Source of the DNA: DATFDN01 sp963818725
Lineage (GTDB): Bacteria > Pseudomonadota > Alphaproteobacteria > Acetobacterales > Acetobacteraceae
Direction of reading: 5' to 3'
Assembly: GCA_963818725.1 (NCBI GenBank)
Contig: CAWFTU010000008.1
Span: 235,016 to 299,015, forward strand
DNA: 64,000 nucleotides
The position numbers and the translations under genes are program-made. The notes below the pieces were generated by a model. It was given only the letters and a program-made list of their open reading frames with translations, did no database searches and was not told the origin of the DNA. Below are positions 34,004 through 42,650 of this stretch, one piece after another. How positions within the stretch are numbered: position 1 is the first letter of the stretch; the number at the start of each line of letters is the position of its first letter.

Positions 34004-34915
34004 TTAAGCGGCGGTCTTCATGACGGCCTGGTACCACGCTGCTCTGGCATCGCTGGGACTGCGCAGGCCGTTCTTCTCGATCAGCCACTCGGCATTGTAG
34101 CGGGCGACGAAGTCGCGGACCGCATCACGGGCCTCGTCGATGGTCTGGTAAATTCGGCCATGCACGATCTGCTCCTTGAGGGTGCGGAAGAAGCGCTCGA
34201 CGACGCCATTCGTCTCAGGCTCGCCGACGAACGCATAGCTGGGGGTCATGCCCCAGAAGCGGATCTGGTTATGGAAATGTTCGGCGAGGAACGCGCTGCC
34301 GTGGTCGTGTCGCAGCGCCACGCCGCGAGCGGCGCTGGGGCTGACGTGGCCGAAGACATTGCGGACCGCCATGCCGACGGCCTGCGCGGCGGAGTAGCGA
34401 TCGCCGCGCTTGGCGACGTGCCAGCCAAGCGCTTCGGCGTTCCAGTGCTCGACGACGCCGAACAGCCAGACCTTGCCATCCTGGACGGTGATGATCTGGG
34501 TCGCATCCGTCGCCCACATCAGGTTCGGCGCCTCGGTGATGATGTGACGATCGTGCGGCGTGTCGTCGCGGATGCGGGCGCGATGCGGCGACAGCAGGGC
34601 GTTCTCGCGCATCAGCCGCAGCACCCGTTTGCGCGCGACCCGGATGCCGTCCATCACCCGCAGCCTGGCCCACACCTTGCGATGGCCCTCGCCGTGCCAG
34701 GGCGACCGGGCGAGATCGGCGCGGATCGCCACCAGCAAGGTGTCGTCCGACACCACGGGCTTTGGTCCACGGCGCCGCACCGAAACTGGCGTCGTCGTTG
34801 TATCGGCCCGGCGTCGGTCAGCATAGAAGGATGACCGCGGCACGTCCCAGATGCGGCAGACCTGGGCGATGCCGTAGCGGCGGCCGGTGGCCGGGGAAAT
34901 CACCGCCGCCATCAC
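34004..34915 (-). CDS. IS3-family transposase OrfB
   Basis: 303 aa. HTH_21-like N-terminus (GIAQVCRIWDVPRSSFYADR, GEGHRKVWARLRVMDGIRV), DDE core with first Asp in LMWATDATQIITV, second in ALRHDHGSAFLAEHFHNQ and Glu in NGVVERFFRTLKEQIVHGR. The start overlaps the orfA stop by 4 nt. Frame intact. Confidence 0.94.
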   Translation of the reverse strand: MMAAVISPATGRRYGIAQVCRIWDVPRSSFYADRRRADTTTTPVSVRRRGPKPVVSDDTLLVAIRADLARSPWHGEGHRKVWARLRVMDGIRVARKRVLRLMRENALLSPHRARIRDDTPHDRHIITEAPNLMWATDATQIITVQDGKVWLFGVVEHWNAEALGWHVAKRGDRYSAAQAVGMAVRNVFGHVSPSAARGVALRHDHGSAFLAEHFHNQIRFWGMTPSYAFVGEPETNGVVERFFRTLKEQIVHGRIYQTIDEARDAVRDFVARYNAEWLIEKNGLRSPSDARAAWYQAVMKTAA

Positions 34916-35349
34916 CGCGACCTCCCGCGGGCCAAAGGGCCAGGGCGCTCGATGCGAGAGCGCAGCAGCTCGTTCTCCATGCTCAGTTCGCCGATCCGCT
35001 GCATGGCCGTGGCGAGCTCACCACTCGCCGCCTCCGTTTCGCGTTCCTTCAATGCGCCACCCAGCGCGGCTTCGGCCTTCTGCCGCCAGCGCTCGAGCTT
35101 GTAGAGCGGCACGCCGAGCTCGCGCGAGAGATCCTCGGCGGCCTCACCCCGCAGCAGGCGAAGCACCACCTCGCGCTTGCGGCTCACGCTCCAGCGTTGG
35201 CCCGGCGCCAGCGGTCCACTCGGAGCACACCCCGCCTCCGCGCCGTTGTGGCCTGTGGACAGCGCGGACGGGCTCCGCCCGCCCTCGTTGCCCACAGGCC
35301 CATCAGCCACATCATTTCGTATGATCCTGTTCATGCTGGACTTCACCAT
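34912..35349 (-). CDS. IS3-family OrfA
   Basis: 145 aa as read, possibly starting at an internal codon. The HTH_Tnp_1 domain is RWSVSRKREVVLRLLRGE followed by DLSRELGVPLYKLERWRQKA; a coiled-coil C-terminus (MQRIGELSMENELLRSRIE) follows. The unusual 50-residue N-terminus (GGRSPSALSTGHNG...) may not be translated. Confidence 0.88.
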   Translation of the reverse strand: MVKSSMNRIIRNDVADGPVGNEGGRSPSALSTGHNGAEAGCAPSGPLAPGQRWSVSRKREVVLRLLRGEAAEDLSRELGVPLYKLERWRQKAEAALGGALKERETEAASGELATAMQRIGELSMENELLRSRIERPGPLARGRSR

Positions 35350-35380
35350 ATCTGCCTCCGGTCGGACAAATCGGTGTCCA

Positions 35381-35969
35381 GGGAAATCGGGGGCAGCTCA
35401 TCGCCCGCAAACCGGCGCCGTATCCCAGCGATATGGTCGGGTGTCAGATCATCACGCGATATCCTTCGATTGCTGGCATTGACCGTGGGAATTCCGCCAA
35501 GATCAGCGACCCCGATCCGACTGGCTACGACCTGCAAACCCTGCGCGAGGCGCTCATAAGGAATTACCAGATTGGCGCCCAGACTGCCCTCCTTGGTCAG
35601 AAGACGCGTGTGCTGCTCGGCAAGCTGATCTGAGTTCCTGACGCACCACACCGAGATGAACGTATCAAAATCCATATTGCCAGTGAAAAGATGTGGCGTC
35701 GATCGAAACCTTTCGTCAGCATGAGAATTAAACAAACTCACGACCAAATCAATCGGATCTCGCATTATCCCAAACACGAAAAAGTCTGAGAGCGGAACTT
35801 CCTGAAATAGCCAGTCGAATCGCTGCTCCACGTCCGATAGAGACAAGTGCTTCCCAAAACGGGCCTCAGTTAAGGCGATCTCCGATACGGGCGCCAACAC
35901 AGTCTCAATTGCAGTGGAGGCGCTCTTCAAGTTTGCGATAAACACGAACATGTGCCGGAAGCTTATCAA
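35381..35969 (-). pseudogene. Sulfotransferase-family protein, 3' end cut by IS3
   Basis: About 196 native residues. FVFIANLKSASTAIETVLAP is the PAPS-binding loop region (K-S-A-S-T in place of the common R-S-G-T), and FFVFGIMRDPIDLVVSLFNS is the 3'-phosphate-binding motif. The last residues (DLSDRRQIW) and stop at 35343 come from the IS. Base composition is clearly lower in GC than the neighbours, which with the linked glycosyltransferase suggests an acquired surface-polysaccharide gene. Perhaps only the C-terminal tail is lost, so residual activity cannot be excluded. Confidence 0.7.
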
Positions 35970-35997
35970 CGTGGAGCGTCTCCCGCGATGAGCACAC

Positions 35998-36591
35998 TCA
36001 CAACAACAACCGACTTATAATATCCACCCGCGTTTTCAAATCATGCTCTGGCACCACGACTATCCGCTCGAACCCAATCGTCGGAACGCGACTATCGATG
36101 GCGGCGATTTTTTCGCGCACCTCCGGCGAAATCGTCCCATCGACCCTGATGCGCAGCAGCCACCCGCCCTTTTCCGATACCTGCCGCTTCAGTGTCTGAA
36201 GAACGATGTCCCTCGGCTTGTCCCCAACAATCCCTTCCCACGCGATGTCACCATTGAATCGGAGGGTGACGCGGGCCTCCCCGGCGGGACCGCTGGCCCT
36301 TAGTCGTAGGAACACGTAAAAAAGCGCGCTTGGATCAGGCGCGAGGCCCAGGACCAATTCCCCGCCCTGGTCGCCGAGCCAGGTTCCCCAGGTCTCGGGC
36401 TCGGCCCAGGCGCCAGAGGCACGCGCGTCCTCTCCGCGCAGGAAGCTGTCCTTCTGAAGCGACCCGCTTAGCAGGAAATGCGGTTTGCGCGCCTCGATGA
36501 TGCGCGCCAGGAGGTCGCCACCAAAGGTGGAATCCCCGTCATGCCCAAGCGACGCGAAGCTTATCTCGGGACGAGTAGGGAACAGCGGCAT
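35998..36591 (-). CDS. Hypothetical protein linked to glycosyltransferase
   Basis: 197 aa, not recognised as a named family. ARIIEARKPHFLLSGSLQKD, WAEPETWGTWLGDQGGELVL and ARVTLRFNGDIAWEGIVGD suggest a beta-sandwich of the kind found beside or fused to polysaccharide glycosyltransferases. No signal peptide or TM segment. Its 5' end overlaps the 3' end of the glycosyltransferase gene by 53 nt in another frame, which implies coupled translation. Confidence 0.7.
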   Translation of the reverse strand: MPLFPTRPEISFASLGHDGDSTFGGDLLARIIEARKPHFLLSGSLQKDSFLRGEDARASGAWAEPETWGTWLGDQGGELVLGLAPDPSALFYVFLRLRASGPAGEARVTLRFNGDIAWEGIVGDKPRDIVLQTLKRQVSEKGGWLLRIRVDGTISPEVREKIAAIDSRVPTIGFERIVVVPEHDLKTRVDIISRLLL

Positions 36592-38467
36592 AGGGATACG
36601 GGTCCTGCCACCTCGCGCGCAAGGCGGTTCTGCACGCGGCGACGATCGCGCCAGCGACGGACGACCACCGAATGGGCGTATAGCTGGCGCGGATTTTCTC
36701 CTCTTGCAGCCGTCGAGCCGCCTTGTCCACGATGAGGCGCCGCATTGTCTGCCAAGCGGTTTCGGCGTTGTCGATGTCGATATACAGACCGAACTCGCCC
36801 GCGACCTCGGGCAAGGACGTGCGATTGCTGCACACGCACACCTTGCCGGCGGCGAGGGACTCGCCGATCGGCAGTCCCCAGCCTTCGTAGACCGAGGGAT
36901 AGACGGTGAACAGGCAGTTCGCGTAGAGCCGCCTGAGGTGGGCGTCGCTCACATCCTGGAGAAGGATGATCTTGCCGTTGAGGGCGTTGGTCTCCACGAC
37001 CGAGGCGATGAACGATTGCGATTTCCAGCCGACCCGCCCGACGCAGACGAGGTACGGCGGGTCCTCGCCGTCTTGCACCATACGCCGCCAGATCTCGAAC
37101 ATGAGCTGGTGGTTCTTGCGACCCTCGATGGTCGCGACGAACAGCACGAAGCGATCCGGCATCACCTCGCCTTCGGCACCGTCGCCGATGGCGGTGTCGG
37201 ACATGAATTCCTCGAACGACGATCCGTTGCCGGTGACGGTGATCGCGGGCTCGGGAAGGGCGAGCGACCGGACATAGCGGCGCAAGTCCTTGGCGGTGCT
37301 CTCGGAGACGCTCAGCCAGTGATCGACATGGGGAACGGCGCGCCGAAGGAACTCCTCGAACACCCGCGCCGTGCCCTGATCACAGGTTTCGCGGGCATAG
37401 ATCGGGATCAGGTCGTGGACGGTCATGACGAACTTGGTGCCGAAACGGCGCTTGAAGTACAGCACGCGACGGAAGTAGTCGCGCTGCACCCAAGCGGCGC
37501 CGAGCAGGCAGAGCACGGAGGGGTTGCCACCGTCGAGAACGCCCGTTCCGTCGAACTCGGTGGCCCCAGGAAGCAGGCCGTTGCGGGCGTCCTCGGCGGG
37601 GTAGGTGACGAGCCGCTCCCGGGCGGGAAGGAACATGTCCTCGAGCAGGCTGATCAGGAAGCCGGATGGGATGCACATCCACTTCTGGGTTTGGGCGTTG
37701 AAGCTGATGAAGGTGAGCGCGGTTGGCGCGACCAGCTCGGTCTTGGCGATCGAGAGCACGATGCTCGACTGCACGCGCTGGATGCCGGTGAGGTTGGGAT
37801 GATGGCCGATGTAGTAGACAAGGTCGGAGATATCGAACAGCACCCTCATCCCGAGGTCGGGAATGACGGACGGAAGATTGCTGGTCGCGCGAACGACGCG
37901 CCTGCCGGCGGTTTGGTCGAGGTAGCGGCTCCCGACACCGTTGCTCATCGGCTTGATCAGGCTGCCGGCCGTCCCGACTTGCGACCGCCAGCCAATGGGC
38001 GCGCTCGTCAGCGAAAGCCCGGTTTCATGCTCGACGACTTCGATAAGATGATCGAGTCCGTCCAGCAGGCATAGCGGCATGGGGATGGCAAAGCCATAGC
38101 AGCCATCGCCGATTCCCGCGTCCAGCAAATCGGACCTGAAGCAGGACGCCATGCCGCGCGCGAGCACGCGGCCGCCTTCCTTCACGGCGACCACGCACCG
38201 GCGAGAGGGCTGGTCACGCACCATGACCCAGCCGCTCACCTGCTCGTTGGAAACTTCATCGACAAAGCACGCGACTCTACCCTGGACGAGGACCGAATCG
38301 CCGCCTTTGCCAGCTTCCGCCGGCAAGTATTCGATTTCGGATGGCGGGGCCAGCAACTCGGCCGCTTCCGCTCCATGCGGCGCCGGAGACAGGCAGTTGA
38401 CAGCGGTCCTTGCCGAGCCCCCTTTCTTCCGGATCTTGGAAGCGGGAGCGCGCCGGGTTTGCGACAT
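36539..38467 (-). CDS. Family 4 (GT-B) glycosyltransferase
   Basis: 642 aa from the ATG at 38467 (MSQTRRAPASKIRKKG); a frame to 38659 is open but poor. Residues about 50-170 form an extra beta-rich N-terminal domain (GRVACFVDEVSNEQVSGWVM). The GT-B part follows: FDISDLVYYIGHHPNLTGIQ, KFVMTVHDLIPIYARETC (acceptor-side His-Asp), SVSESTAKDLRRY, FVLFVATIEGRKNHQLMFEI and the sugar-nucleotide-binding VYPSVYEGWGLPIGESLAAG with the E-x7-E pair. It probably builds a capsular or exopolysaccharide chain together with the downstream hypothetical gene and sulfotransferase. Confidence 0.85.
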   Translation of the reverse strand: MSQTRRAPASKIRKKGGSARTAVNCLSPAPHGAEAAELLAPPSEIEYLPAEAGKGGDSVLVQGRVACFVDEVSNEQVSGWVMVRDQPSRRCVVAVKEGGRVLARGMASCFRSDLLDAGIGDGCYGFAIPMPLCLLDGLDHLIEVVEHETGLSLTSAPIGWRSQVGTAGSLIKPMSNGVGSRYLDQTAGRRVVRATSNLPSVIPDLGMRVLFDISDLVYYIGHHPNLTGIQRVQSSIVLSIAKTELVAPTALTFISFNAQTQKWMCIPSGFLISLLEDMFLPARERLVTYPAEDARNGLLPGATEFDGTGVLDGGNPSVLCLLGAAWVQRDYFRRVLYFKRRFGTKFVMTVHDLIPIYARETCDQGTARVFEEFLRRAVPHVDHWLSVSESTAKDLRRYVRSLALPEPAITVTGNGSSFEEFMSDTAIGDGAEGEVMPDRFVLFVATIEGRKNHQLMFEIWRRMVQDGEDPPYLVCVGRVGWKSQSFIASVVETNALNGKIILLQDVSDAHLRRLYANCLFTVYPSVYEGWGLPIGESLAAGKVCVCSNRTSLPEVAGEFGLYIDIDNAETAWQTMRRLIVDKAARRLQEEKIRASYTPIRWSSVAGAIVAACRTALRARWQDPYPYAAVPYSSRDKLRVAWA

Positions 38468-38817
38468 GGGGGACACTCGCTGAAAGCTGAAGTTGCTGTT
38501 GCTTGCCTGTGAATCGTGTACTCGTGCGGTACTTCCCCGTGTCATCTCAGGGTGGATCGAAGCCGCCTCTACAAAGCCCCATGATCGCGCCCCTTTCCGG
38601 TACGAAGTGGTGCCGCGCCCGGCGCCACTCTCAAAATCGTGAGGAGGCGGATGAACCATTTCTCCGGTGTCGTGTCAACGCTGAATTAATAAAGGAACCG
38701 TTGGAGTATGGGCGAGGAATTAGAGCTCGGGCGGATTGGAAGAGCCGCTTCAGTGCGACCCCGCCGGCCTTGGCGGCTGTGGCTTTGGACAAGCCGCCAT
38801 GCTAGGAGGCTGGCCGG
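38468..38817. other. Intergenic region upstream of glycosyltransferase and tRNA
   Basis: 350 bp with no supported gene. It contains an AT-richer patch around 38680-38710 (GAATTAATAAAGGAAC), a plausible promoter area. Frames crossing it lack conserved sequence. Confidence 0.5.
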
Positions 38818-38889
38818 GCCGGGTTAGCACAGTGGTAGTGCAGTGGTTTTGTAAACCAAAGGTCGGGGGTTCGAATCCCTCACCCGGCA
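38818..38889 (+). tRNA. tRNA-Thr (anticodon UGU)
   Basis: A 72-nt cloverleaf: acceptor GCCGGGT pairs fully with ACCCGGC, discriminator A; D stem GCAC/GTGC; anticodon loop TTTGTAA with TGT at the centre; T arm GGGGG-TTCGAAT-CCCTC. The anticodon stem has one mismatch at its base. CCA is not encoded. It decodes ACA (and by wobble ACG/ACN). Confidence 0.95.
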
Positions 38890-38982
38890 TCTGACATTGC
38901 GCGACGTGAGCTCCGGATTGTGGGTGCGGCGCAGGTTGGCGCCGCCGGAGGGCAGCGATCTGCCGCACCAATGCGAAGAGAC

Positions 38983-40014
38983 TCACAGGGACGTGTCAGG
39001 AAACTCCCCAGGCGAGAGAGGGGTCGCCGCGCCGCTTCCGGACCGCCGCCCTCCCCTTCCCTGCCGGCGCATGGCGCCGGCAGGGATCTCCGGCAGGAAG
39101 CGTGCTCCGGCCGTGACAAGATGGTTCCAGAGGGCCTGCGCCGCTGGCAGCAACCGCTTCTCGCTGCGCCGGACGACGAACCACTGGCGAACGATCGGGA
39201 AGCCCTCGACGTCGAGCACGATCAGCCGTTCGTCCTTCACCTCGGCGGCGATCGTGTGGCACGATAGCAGGGCCACCCCCATTCCCGCCATGACCGCCTG
39301 CTTGATCGATTCGTTGCTGCCGATCTCGACGCTGCGCGGCAGGGGCGCCTCGGCCTCCGCGAAGGCCCGGCCCATCAATTCTCGCGTGCCCGATCCTTCC
39401 TCCCGCAAAAGGAATGTGTCCGTGGCGACGTCGCGCAGCTTCGTCCCGCGGCAATGCGCCAGGCGATGGTCGGGCGGCGCGATGATGACGTGGGGGTTGT
39501 CTCCGATCACCGCCCGCTCGATCGGGAAGTCCGCGGGCGGGCGGCCGGTGATGGCGAGATCGGTCTCGAAGTTCTCCAGGGCCGAGATGGTTTGCCGCCG
39601 ATTCCCCACCAGGATGCGCATCTCGACCTTCGGATAGGCGCGCTGGAAGGCGGCCAGCGCGAACGGCGCGAAGTACTTCGCCGTGCTGATGACTCCGACC
39701 GCGACGCGTCCGCCCTCGACGCCGCGCAACGACTCGATCGCCGCCGCGCAGTCTTGCAGCGCCGCCTCGATCCGCGCGAGCGCGGTGAGAACCTCGCGCC
39801 CGGCATCGGTCGGCCGCGCGCCGGTCGCGCTCTTTTCGAGCAGGGCGACGCCCAGCGTGTCCTCGAGCAGGCCGAGTTGCTGCGCGATGGCGGGGGGCGT
39901 GACGGCGAGCAGCCTCGCCGCGCCGGTGACGCTGCCGCTCCGCGCCACCGCGCCGAAGGCACGCAACTGGCGCAGCGAGGTCCGCCGGGCGAAATTGACA
40001 AGGTTTACTTTCAT
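38983..40014 (-). CDS. cbbR: LysR-type regulator of the Calvin-cycle operon (CbbR)
   Basis: 343 aa. N-terminal winged HTH (TSLRQLRAFGAVARSGSVTG, AARLLAVTPPAIAQQLGLLE) and a C-terminal periplasmic-binding-type effector domain (GVISTAKYFAPFALAAFQRA, NFETDLAITGRPP, GSNESIKQAVMAGMGVALLS). The gene is divergent from cbbF with 75 bp between starts, the usual cbbR arrangement, and its product should activate the operon in response to metabolites such as RuBP or NADPH. The Gly/Arg-rich last 30 residues are an unusual extension. Confidence 0.93.
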   Translation of the reverse strand: MKVNLVNFARRTSLRQLRAFGAVARSGSVTGAARLLAVTPPAIAQQLGLLEDTLGVALLEKSATGARPTDAGREVLTALARIEAALQDCAAAIESLRGVEGGRVAVGVISTAKYFAPFALAAFQRAYPKVEMRILVGNRRQTISALENFETDLAITGRPPADFPIERAVIGDNPHVIIAPPDHRLAHCRGTKLRDVATDTFLLREEGSGTRELMGRAFAEAEAPLPRSVEIGSNESIKQAVMAGMGVALLSCHTIAAEVKDERLIVLDVEGFPIVRQWFVVRRSEKRLLPAAQALWNHLVTAGARFLPEIPAGAMRRQGRGGRRSGSGAATPLSPGEFPDTSL

Positions 40015-40089
40015 TTACGCCAACATAAAAAGAATTCCTTCCCGGCGCCAGCGCCCCCAGACTGCACGAACCAGAGAGGGCCGGACGCG
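40015..40089. promoter_or_regulatory. cbbR-cbb divergent promoter region
   Basis: 75 bp between divergent starts. TTTACGCCAACATAAA (from about 40014) is an interrupted palindrome TTTA-N8-TAAA, close to the TNA-N7/8-TNA form of CbbR/LysR boxes, and overlaps the cbbR start. Likely the CbbR operator. Core promoter elements are not obvious. Confidence 0.5.
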
Positions 40090-41136
40090 ATGACCCTAGA
40101 GGAATACCTGGATCGCTGGGCCGAGCTCGACCCCACCCGCGCGCCCATCGCCGCGACGCTCGCCACGCTCGCCACGCTCGCGCGGACCTCGGTGCGACTT
40201 GCCGGCCTGATTGCCGAGGGAGCCCTGGCGGGCGATGTCGCCGCCGTGGTCGGTGCGAGCGCTGACGGCGACGGGCAGAAGGTGCTGGACGTCCACGCCA
40301 ACGCGCTGTTTCGGGACGCCCTGGCGTCGGCCCCTGTCGCCGCGCTTGTCTCCGAGGAGGAACCGACGCCTGTGCGGCTGCGCGATGGCGCGCCGGTCGC
40401 CGTCGCCATCGATCCGCTGGACGGCTCCAACAACATCGCCATCAACGGCCCGCTCGCCACGATATTCAGCCTGCTGCCCGCTCGCGTCGCGGCCGGAGAC
40501 GCCGCAGCGGCCACCTTTCGCCAGCCAGGCAGGTCCCAGATGGCCGCGGGGTTCGTGCTCTACGGCCCGCACACGTCCCTGGTGCTGACCGTGAGGACCG
40601 GGGTCGCCCTGTTCACGCTCGACCGGCGCAGCCTTGCGTACCGGCTGACGCACCGGTCGGTCGCAATTCCGTCGAACCGCGCCGAGTTCGCCGTCAACGC
40701 CTCGAACCAGCGACATTGGACGGCGCCGGTCCGCGGCTTCATCGCCGAGTGCCTTGATGGGGCTGACGGCCCTCGCAAGAAGGACTTCAACATGCGCTGG
40801 CTCGGCTGCGTTGCAGCCGAGGTCTTCCGCATCCTGCTGCGCGGCGGCGTGTACCTGTATCCGGGCGACGAACGTCCGGGCTATCGCCGGGGCCGGCTGC
40901 GCCTGCTCTACGAGGCCAATCCGCTCGCGCTGATCGCCGAGGAAGCCGGCGGATCGGCCACGGACGGATTGACGCGCATCCTCGAGATCGAGCCCCAGGA
41001 GCTGCATGAGCGCGCACCGCTGGTCCTCGGTGCGCGAGACGAGGTGGCGCGGATTCAGGCAAACTACGAGCGAACCGCGCCTCCGCACGCCAACGCGCCG
41101 CTATTCGGCAAGCGCGGCCTGTTCCGCGGCAGCTGA
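40090..41136 (+). CDS. cbbF: Fructose-1,6-bisphosphatase, class I
   Basis: 348 aa. Hydrolyses FBP (and probably SBP) in the Calvin cycle. Metal-binding signature AIDPLDGSNNIAING (residues 107-120) with the upstream SEEEPTP acids; substrate and Mg motifs in FNMRWLGCVAAEVFRIL and GGVYLYPGDERPGYRRGRL. First gene of the cbb operon. A frame-compatible upstream extension covers the cbbR region and is not used. A cbbP ribosome site (GAGGAAACC) follows the stop. Confidence 0.97.
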   Translation: MTLEEYLDRWAELDPTRAPIAATLATLATLARTSVRLAGLIAEGALAGDVAAVVGASADGDGQKVLDVHANALFRDALASAPVAALVSEEEPTPVRLRDGAPVAVAIDPLDGSNNIAINGPLATIFSLLPARVAAGDAAAATFRQPGRSQMAAGFVLYGPHTSLVLTVRTGVALFTLDRRSLAYRLTHRSVAIPSNRAEFAVNASNQRHWTAPVRGFIAECLDGADGPRKKDFNMRWLGCVAAEVFRILLRGGVYLYPGDERPGYRRGRLRLLYEANPLALIAEEAGGSATDGLTRILEIEPQELHERAPLVLGARDEVARIQANYERTAPPHANAPLFGKRGLFRGS

Positions 41137-41149
41137 CGAGGAAACCGGA

Positions 41150-42025
41150 ATGTCCGTATACCATCCGATCATCTCCGTCACGGGCTCCTCCGGGGCGGGC
41201 ACGACGACGGTTCGGTTTACCTTCGAGCAGATCTTCCGGCGCGAGGGCATCGACGCCGCTTTCATCGACGGCGACGCGTTCCACCGCTACGACCGCGCGG
41301 GAATGAAGCGGGCGATGATGGCCGCCGCCGCGGAGGGCAATCACCACTTCAGCCATTTCGGTCCGGAGGCCAATCTCCTCACGGAGCTTGAGGCGGTGTT
41401 CGAGGAGTACGGCAGGACCGGCTGCGGCAGCACCCGCCACTACGTGCACGACGACGGGGAGGCCGAGCGATACGGCGCGCCGGCCGGCACGTTCACCCCT
41501 TGGACGCGGCTCCCGCCGGACACCGACTTGCTGTTCTACGAAGGGCTGCACGGGACCGTCGTGACCGACACCGTGAACGTCGCGCGCCATGCCGACCTGA
41601 AGATCGGGGTGGTTCCGGTGATCAACCTCGAATGGATCCAGAAGATCCACCGCGATCGCGCGACGCGCGGCTACTCCACCGACGCCGTGATCGACACGAT
41701 CCTGCGCCGGATGCCCGATTACACCCGTTACATCTGCCCCCAGTTCACCGAGACGGACGTCAACTTCCAGCGCGTCCCCACTGTGGACACGTCCAATCCC
41801 TTCGTCGCGCGCTGGATTCCCACCGCCGACGAGTCGATCGTGGTGATCCGGTTCCGCGATCCCCACGGCATCGATTTCCCGTACCTGGTTTCCATGATCC
41901 ACGGCAGCTTCATGTCGCGTCCCAACTCCATCGTGACCCCCGGCGGGAAGCTCGATCTCGCGATGCAGCTGATCCTCACGCCGATGATCCTGCGGCTGAT
42001 CGAGCGGAAGCGGCGCGCGACATGA
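41150..42025 (+). CDS. cbbP: Phosphoribulokinase
   Basis: 291 aa, the proteobacterial PRK type. Makes RuBP from ribulose 5-phosphate and ATP. P-loop GSSGAGTTT at residues 12-20; conserved DGDAFHRYDRAGMKRAM, HFGPEANLLTELEAVFEEYG, DLLFYEGLHG (catalytic Asp/Glu region) and RDRATRGYSTDAVIDTILRR. Frame and length intact. 30 bp separate it from cbbA; transketolase (cbbT), found here in many cbb operons, is absent. Confidence 0.98.
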   Translation: MSVYHPIISVTGSSGAGTTTVRFTFEQIFRREGIDAAFIDGDAFHRYDRAGMKRAMMAAAAEGNHHFSHFGPEANLLTELEAVFEEYGRTGCGSTRHYVHDDGEAERYGAPAGTFTPWTRLPPDTDLLFYEGLHGTVVTDTVNVARHADLKIGVVPVINLEWIQKIHRDRATRGYSTDAVIDTILRRMPDYTRYICPQFTETDVNFQRVPTVDTSNPFVARWIPTADESIVVIRFRDPHGIDFPYLVSMIHGSFMSRPNSIVTPGGKLDLAMQLILTPMILRLIERKRRAT

Positions 42026-42650
42026 GCCAGAGCGCATCACGCAAGGAGGACTGAAATGGCCTTCATCAGCCTGCGCCAGCTTCTCGATCACGCGGCAGAG
42101 CATGGCTATGGCGTTCCGGCTTTCAACATCAACAACATGGAGCAGCTGCTCACCATCATGGCAGCCGCGCGCAAGACTGACGCGCCGGTGATCGTGCAAG
42201 CGAGCCGTGGCGCACGCTCCTATGCCGGCGATGCGATGCTGCGCGCGATGGTGCGGGCGGCGGTGGAGACCGCCCCCGGCATACCGGTCTGCCTGCACCA
42301 GGATCACGGCAACAGCCCGGCGACCTGCGTCTCTGCCATCCAGCTCGGCTTCACCAGCGTGATAATGGACGGCTCGCTGGACGAGGACATGAAGACGCCC
42401 GCCTCGTACGACTACAACGTCGCCGTGACGCAGCGGGTCACGGACATCGCGCACGCCATCGGGGTTTCGGTCGAGGGCGAGCTTGGCTGCCTTGGCTCTC
42501 TCGAAACCGGCCACGGCGAGGCGGAGGACGGGCACGGCGCCGAGGGCCGGCTGAGCCGCGAGCAGTTGCTGACCGATCCCGGCCAGGCGGAGGCTTTCGT
42601 CGTTGCGACAGGCGTGGATGCGCTTGCCGTGGCGATCGGCACCTCGCACG

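Larger units (their letters stand above)
33987..35380 (-). mobile_element. IS3-family element, second type (about 1,394 bp)
   Basis: Ends TGGACAC (33987) and GTGTCCA (35380) form the outermost inverted repeat, extended imperfectly inwards, with CC/GG just outside. orfA and orfB overlap. No 3-bp target duplication is visible: the flanks are a relic region on the left and a truncated sulfotransferase on the right, so adjacent DNA has probably been deleted. Different from the IS3 at 20817. Confidence 0.8.

Noticed and set aside
33732..34088. 118-codon minus-strand frame between IS1595 and IS3
   Set aside because: It runs through the IS3 end and a relic region; only scattered HTH-like similarity, no coherent protein.
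38818..38889. tRNA-Thr as attachment site for the island at 1-2.6 kb
   Set aside because: It is 36 kb away, no integrase is adjacent, and no repeat of its 3' end was seen near 2569-2928.
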